Position numbers and translations under genes: made by a program
Part shown: positions 60,530 through 64,000 of the stretch, one piece after another
How positions within the stretch are numbered: position 1 is the first letter of the stretch
Layout of the letters: every line of letters starts with the position of its first letter
Assembly: GCF_005222915.1 (NCBI RefSeq)
Contig: NZ_STFX01000010.1
Location: 1 to 64,000, forward strand
Reading direction: 5' to 3'
Source of the DNA: Rhizobium sp. FKL33
GTDB taxonomy: Bacteria > Pseudomonadota > Alphaproteobacteria > Rhizobiales > Rhizobiaceae
Length of the DNA stretch: 64,000 nucleotides
The notes under the pieces: generated by a model
Told to the model about the DNA's origin: nothing
What the model saw: only the letters and a program-made list of their open reading frames with translations
Database searches by the model: none

Positions 60530-62065
60530 TCAGGCCTTTGACACCAGGACCGGCTGAAGCGCGCCGGACACATTCGGGGTGACCTTCAGCGTGGACTTGT
60601 AGACGATGGGCTGGGCATATTGCAGCAGCGGGATCACATAGCCCTGTTCGGCGATATATTTATCGACCGCCTTCCAGCCCGCGATGCGCTTGGCTTCGTC
60701 TTTCTCGCCCCAGAGCGGTCCGATCATGCCGTCGAGATCGTCGGTGTTCCAGACCGAATGCGGCGAGGGGCCGAACATGGCGAAGCCGGTGGAGGTGGTC
60801 GGATCGCCAATCGCATTGCCCCAGTTGTAGAAGGCGGCGGGGGCGAGCTGATCGGCGGCGCGAAGCTCGTAATGCTTGGCGATTTCGTAGACTTCGATTT
60901 CCGCTTCGATGCCGACCTTGCGCCACATGCCGACGATGGCCTGAACCATCTCGTAATCCTTCGGCTTGAGGCCGCGGGTGGTCTGGATCTTGAACTTGGC
61001 CGGCTTGTCGGTGGAGTAGCCGGAATCCGCCAGCAGCTTCTTGGCGAGTTCGGGATCGTAGGGCACCTTGATCGAGGCGTCGTAAGCCGAATATTCAGGC
61101 GCTTCGAGCGTATCGATCGGCACGCCATAGCCGCGCAGCAACCGCTTGACGATCGCGGCCTTGTCGATGGCGTGATGGGCGGCGAGACGAACGTTCTTGT
61201 CGTTCATCACCTCGATATTGTTGAGGAAGATCATGCCGATGTCGGAGATCGGGGTCGCGACGCCGGCAAGGCCTTCCTTGGCTTTCAGGCGGTCGAAATC
61301 CTCATAGGGGATTTCGAGCGTGATGTCGGACGAGCCGGATTCGATTTCAGCGACGCGGCTGGTGCTGTCGGGGGTGAACTTGAAGATCACCGTCTCGAAC
61401 GCCGGCTTGCCGCCCCAATAATTCGGGTTCGCCTTGAGACGCAGGAAGGCGTTGCCTTCATAGGCGTCGACCATATAGGGGCCGGTGCCGACAGGCTTCT
61501 TCTCGAAGCCTTCCGCGCCGACTTTTTCGTAATAGGCCTTCGGCAGCACGTAGCCGGTCAGGAAGGCCATCCACATGAAGAAGGTCGGCTCGAACCGCAG
61601 CACGTCTGCCGTGATCTTGTTGCCGTCGATCTTGTAATTTCCGGCGGTCGACCAGACGAACTGGATCGGGTTGCCGGTCTTCTCATTTGCGGCGCGTTCG
61701 AGCGACCAGACCACGTCTTCCGCCGTGAACGGCGAACCGTCATGCCAGGTGACGCCTTCGCGGACGTCCATCCAGAGCTTGGTCTTGTCGTCGTTCCAGC
61801 CCCAGGCGGTCAGCAGACCCGGCTGGAATTTCAGGTCCGGCGCCTGCCCGACATATTGGTCGAACACAGAGCGATAGATTGCCTGGATCGTCGGATTGAC
61901 GGCGGAGGGGCCGACCGTCGGATCGAAGGACGGCAGGTTGACGTTGAAGGCGATGGTCAGCGTGCCGGCTTCGGCTGCCTGGACGGGCAATTTGCCGGCC
62001 AGAACGCTGGACAGGAATGCGGCTGCGCCCAGACCCAGTGTCTGGCGGCGTGTCAGTTCAGTCAT
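60530..62065 (-). CDS. Periplasmic peptide-type binding protein (SBP_bac_5), second system
   Basis: 511 residues. Signal MTELTRRQTLGLGAAAFLSS carries a twin-arginine-like RRQTLG and cleaves near VQAAEA. Mature chain: NVNLPSFDPTVGPSAVNPTI and DVREGVTWHDGSPFTAEDVV are the SBP_bac_5 signature. The ATG at 62065 follows GGAG; earlier in-frame codons cross the operator at 62138. As first gene of an operon sharing an operator with the aromatic genes, its ligand may be an aromatic amino-acid derivative or peptide. Confidence 0.92.
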   Translation of the reverse strand: MTELTRRQTLGLGAAAFLSSVLAGKLPVQAAEAGTLTIAFNVNLPSFDPTVGPSAVNPTIQAIYRSVFDQYVGQAPDLKFQPGLLTAWGWNDDKTKLWMDVREGVTWHDGSPFTAEDVVWSLERAANEKTGNPIQFVWSTAGNYKIDGNKITADVLRFEPTFFMWMAFLTGYVLPKAYYEKVGAEGFEKKPVGTGPYMVDAYEGNAFLRLKANPNYWGGKPAFETVIFKFTPDSTSRVAEIESGSSDITLEIPYEDFDRLKAKEGLAGVATPISDIGMIFLNNIEVMNDKNVRLAAHHAIDKAAIVKRLLRGYGVPIDTLEAPEYSAYDASIKVPYDPELAKKLLADSGYSTDKPAKFKIQTTRGLKPKDYEMVQAIVGMWRKVGIEAEIEVYEIAKHYELRAADQLAPAAFYNWGNAIGDPTTSTGFAMFGPSPHSVWNTDDLDGMIGPLWGEKDEAKRIAGWKAVDKYIAEQGYVIPLLQYAQPIVYKSTLKVTPNVSGALQPVLVSKA

Positions 62066-62137
62066 GATTGGCTCCGTTGTTCCCCAGTGTTCCGCCGGAT
62101 CCAACCACCCGACGGCAGGCATTATTTGCTCGGAATG

Positions 62138-62151
62138 TTTTAATCTTAAAA
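62138..62151. promoter_or_regulatory. Shared palindromic operator, copy 4 (second peptide importer)
   Basis: TTTTAATCTTAAAA is a symmetric TTTTAA-NN-TTAAAA site 73 bases before the binding-protein ATG. It links the importer and VOC genes to the oxygenase and ring-reduction operons. Confidence 0.65.
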
Positions 62152-62312
62152 TTAATTTTCGACGCTTGGCAAGCGGATTTTTTGGCGCGAGCGGCTTTCG
62201 CCGTTCATGGGCCGAAAAAGTCATATATATTCATTTGCATATGAGCTCTTGGGCTTCGTGACGCCGTTCTCCTGCCGAGAAAATGCTTGCGGGAGGCCGC
62301 CATTTTTCCCGC

Positions 62313-62342
62313 TTGACAAGCGCCTGCAATCAGAAACATGAT
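62313..62342 (+). promoter_or_regulatory. Possible sigma-70-type promoter of the iorA-like gene
   Basis: A perfect TTGACA (62313-62318) and CATGAT (62337-62342) with an 18-base spacer lie about 50 bases ahead of the ATG at 62393. The -10 matches 4 of 6 consensus bases. Confidence 0.4.
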
Positions 62343-62392
62343 TTTGCATATATCTAATCGAAGACCTCGAAACGAGGCTAGGGGAACTGACA

Positions 62393-64000
62393 ATGGCCGA
62401 ACGATCGTTTGCCAGCGAGGTCGAAGACCTCAAGCTGGGCGAAGGCGAAATCTTCCGCGGCGAGGGCATCCTCGCCATCACCAAGGCACTCCTGCAATCC
62501 GGCGTCTCCTATGTCGGCGGCTATCAGGGCTCGCCGATTTCGCATCTGATGGATGTGCTGGCGGACGCCAAGGACGTGATGGACGATCTCGGCGTCCATT
62601 TCGAAACCTCGGCGTCGGAAGCGGCGGCGGCGGCGATGCTGTCGGCGTCGGTCATGTATCCCGTGCGTGGCGCAGTGACCTGGAAATCTACCGCCGGCAC
62701 CAATGTCGCCTCCGACGCGCTGTCCAACCTGTCCTCGGGCGGCGTCACTGGCGGCGCGATGATCATCATCGGCGAGGATTACGGCGAAGGCTCCTCGATC
62801 ATGCAGGAGCGCAGCCATGCCTTCGCGATGAAGTCGCAGCTCTGGCTGCTGACGCCGCGTCCCAATCTGCCCTCCATCGTCGCGATGGTCGAACAGGGCT
62901 TCGAGCTTTCGGAAGCGTCGAATACGCCCGTGATGCTGCAAGTCGGCATTCGCAGCTGTCACGTGCATGGCCAGTTCGTCGCCAAGGACAACAAACGCCC
63001 GGAATTTACGCTCCGCCAGGCGCTGGAGCAGCCTGTTCGCGATGTGAGCCGCATCGTCCTGCCGCCGGCATCCTTCCTGCATGAGAAGGAGAAGCTGGAG
63101 CGGCGCTGGCCGGCTGCGGTGAATTTTATCCGCGACCGCAAGCTCAACGAATATTTCGGTCCTGAAGAGGGCGAGATCGGCATCATTCTGCAGGGCGGTC
63201 TCTACAACGGCGTGCTCAGGGCGCTGCAGCAGCTCGGCCTCGCCGATGTCTACGGCCAGTCTTCCGTGCCGCTCTATGTCATGAACGTCTCTTATCCCCT
63301 TGTCGACGAGGAAATCGTCGACTTCTGCGCCGGCAAGAAGGCTGTGCTGATGGTGGAGGAGGGCGCGCCCGAATATATCGAGCAGTCGCTCAACACGCTC
63401 CTGCGCCGGCGCGACATCCAGACCCGTATCGCCGGAAAAGATGTGCTGCCGATGGGCGGGGAATACACCGCGCCGGTGCTGGTCAAGGGGCTCAAGACCT
63501 TTATTGAAACCTATCAGCGCAATCTGCTCGGCAATCAACCGCCGATTCCTGATCCGACTCCGGTGCTCGCCGATCCGCGCGTCAAGGCGCTGGCCGAAGT
63601 CGTGCCGCCGCGACCGCCCGGCTTCTGCATCGGCTGTCCGGAGCGGCCGATTTTTGCGGCGATGAAAATGGTGGAGCAGGAACTCGGCCAGCATCACGTC
63701 TCCGGCGATATCGGCTGTCACTTGTTCTCTATCCTGCCGCCCTTCAATATCGGCGCGACCACGATGGGTTACGGCCTGTCGCCGGCCGCGGCCTCCGCCT
63801 TCAACGTCAAGGCCGACAAGCGCGTCATTTCGGTGATGGGCGATGGCGGCTTCTGGCACAATGGCCTGGCGACTTCGGTCGGCAATGCGGTGTTCAACAA
63901 GCAGGATGGCGTCATTCTCGTCGTCGACAATTTCTATTCGGCGGCCACCGGCGGGCAGGACATCCTGTCGTCGCGCGCCGACAATCCGCGGCGCAAGACC
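62393..64000 (+). CDS. iorA: Indolepyruvate:ferredoxin oxidoreductase alpha-subunit-like protein (continues past the right edge)
   Basis: 536 codons are open from ATG 62393 (GGGGAA ribosome site) to the window end. The N-terminal domain has RGEGILAITKALLQSGVSYV and GGYQGSPISHLMD, the IorA-type pyrimidine-binding and 2-oxoacid region. The middle has GFCIGCPERPIFAAMK, corresponding to the CPGCPHR motif. The thiamine-diphosphate site is SVMGDGGFWHNGLATSVGNA followed by VVDNFYSAATGGQ. Such enzymes oxidatively decarboxylate aryl-pyruvates to aryl-acetyl-CoA with ferredoxin. A beta domain or subunit is expected beyond the window. It fits a tryptophan/indole-related island; the natural substrate is inferred. 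Confidence 0.88.
   Translation, partial: MAERSFASEVEDLKLGEGEIFRGEGILAITKALLQSGVSYVGGYQGSPISHLMDVLADAKDVMDDLGVHFETSASEAAAAAMLSASVMYPVRGAVTWKSTAGTNVASDALSNLSSGGVTGGAMIIIGEDYGEGSSIMQERSHAFAMKSQLWLLTPRPNLPSIVAMVEQGFELSEASNTPVMLQVGIRSCHVHGQFVAKDNKRPEFTLRQALEQPVRDVSRIVLPPASFLHEKEKLERRWPAAVNFIRDRKLNEYFGPEEGEIGIILQGGLYNGVLRALQQLGLADVYGQSSVPLYVMNVSYPLVDEEIVDFCAGKKAVLMVEEGAPEYIEQSLNTLLRRRDIQTRIAGKDVLPMGGEYTAPVLVKGLKTFIETYQRNLLGNQPPIPDPTPVLADPRVKALAEVVPPRPPGFCIGCPERPIFAAMKMVEQELGQHHVSGDIGCHLFSILPPFNIGATTMGYGLSPAAASAFNVKADKRVISVMGDGGFWHNGLATSVGNAVFNKQDGVILVVDNFYSAATGGQDILSSRADNPRRKT

Larger units (their letters stand above)
62066..62392. other. Divergent regulatory region between second importer and iorA-like gene
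   Basis: 327 bases without a gene. It holds the operator at 62138-62151 (importer side), an AT-rich patch around 62219-62246 and two TTTGCATAT-containing sites (about 62234 and 62343), and a likely promoter for the plus-strand gene at 62313-62342. Confidence 0.6.

Noticed and set aside
62378-63859. Minus-strand 493-codon frame at the right end
   Set aside because: It is antisense to the iorA-like gene, whose plus-strand frame is open to the edge and has thiamine-diphosphate motifs.

Overview
The window is GC-rich, densely coded DNA from an alphaproteobacterium, most likely a Rhizobiales/Hyphomicrobiales soil or plant-associated bacterium. Support for this is the profusion of ABC uptake operons with dedicated regulators, Tat-exported binding proteins, a RIME-like GGGGAGAAGG palindrome typical of that order, and the general style of the proteins. 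Genus cannot be decided from the sequence. No rRNA, tRNA, CRISPR or prophage was seen. The left edge (1-735) is a graveyard of nested insertion-sequence pieces (IS5-type and IS256-type).

Layout. 760-9331 (minus): a cytoplasmic AmiC-type sensor and AmiR-type ANTAR protein lead into a proline-iminopeptidase-like hydrolase and a complete dipeptide-type ABC importer. 9741-16294: an RND efflux pump with its membrane fusion protein, a probably dead HSL-type hydrolase and a divergent LysR regulator. 16342-31202: a polyol or sugar-alcohol catabolic locus with FGGY kinase, SorC regulator, AraM-like dehydrogenase, HAD phosphatase, GlpD, a CUT1 ABC importer, an SDR, a fused aldolase/dehydrogenase and a GpsA-like dehydrogenase. 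31449-37987 (minus): a seven-gene operon of GntR regulator, ADP-ribosylglycohydrolase-family enzyme, PfkB kinase and a Pot-type ABC importer; it recalls E. coli yegUVW but with an ABC transporter. 38192-44250: a second Pot-type importer with an Asp/Glu/hydantoin racemase and a divergent GntR/FCD regulator.

44270-62393 and beyond is the most interesting part, an aromatic degradation island. A StyA-like flavin monooxygenase, SDR and flavin reductase (resembling indole-oxidising iif/ind systems) sit beside an operon for a fused FAD-monooxygenase/Old-Yellow-Enzyme of the 2-aminobenzoyl-CoA monooxygenase/reductase type followed by SDR, crotonase, acyl-CoA dehydrogenase, thioesterase, RidA and a FadB-like fusion. 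An AraC regulator, a secreted VOC protein, a second dipeptide-type importer and the start of an indolepyruvate:ferredoxin-oxidoreductase-like gene complete it. A 14-bp palindrome of form TTTTAA-NN-TTAAA(A) occurs four times, only ahead of three operons of this island, so they look like one regulon. The proposed reading is import of an indolic/anthranilic compound or peptide, oxidation to an anthranilate-level intermediate, and CoA-dependent ring reduction and beta-oxidation. The substrate is inferred, not shown.

A recurring feature is a very stable GC hairpin or palindrome directly behind the binding-protein gene in four of the five ABC systems.
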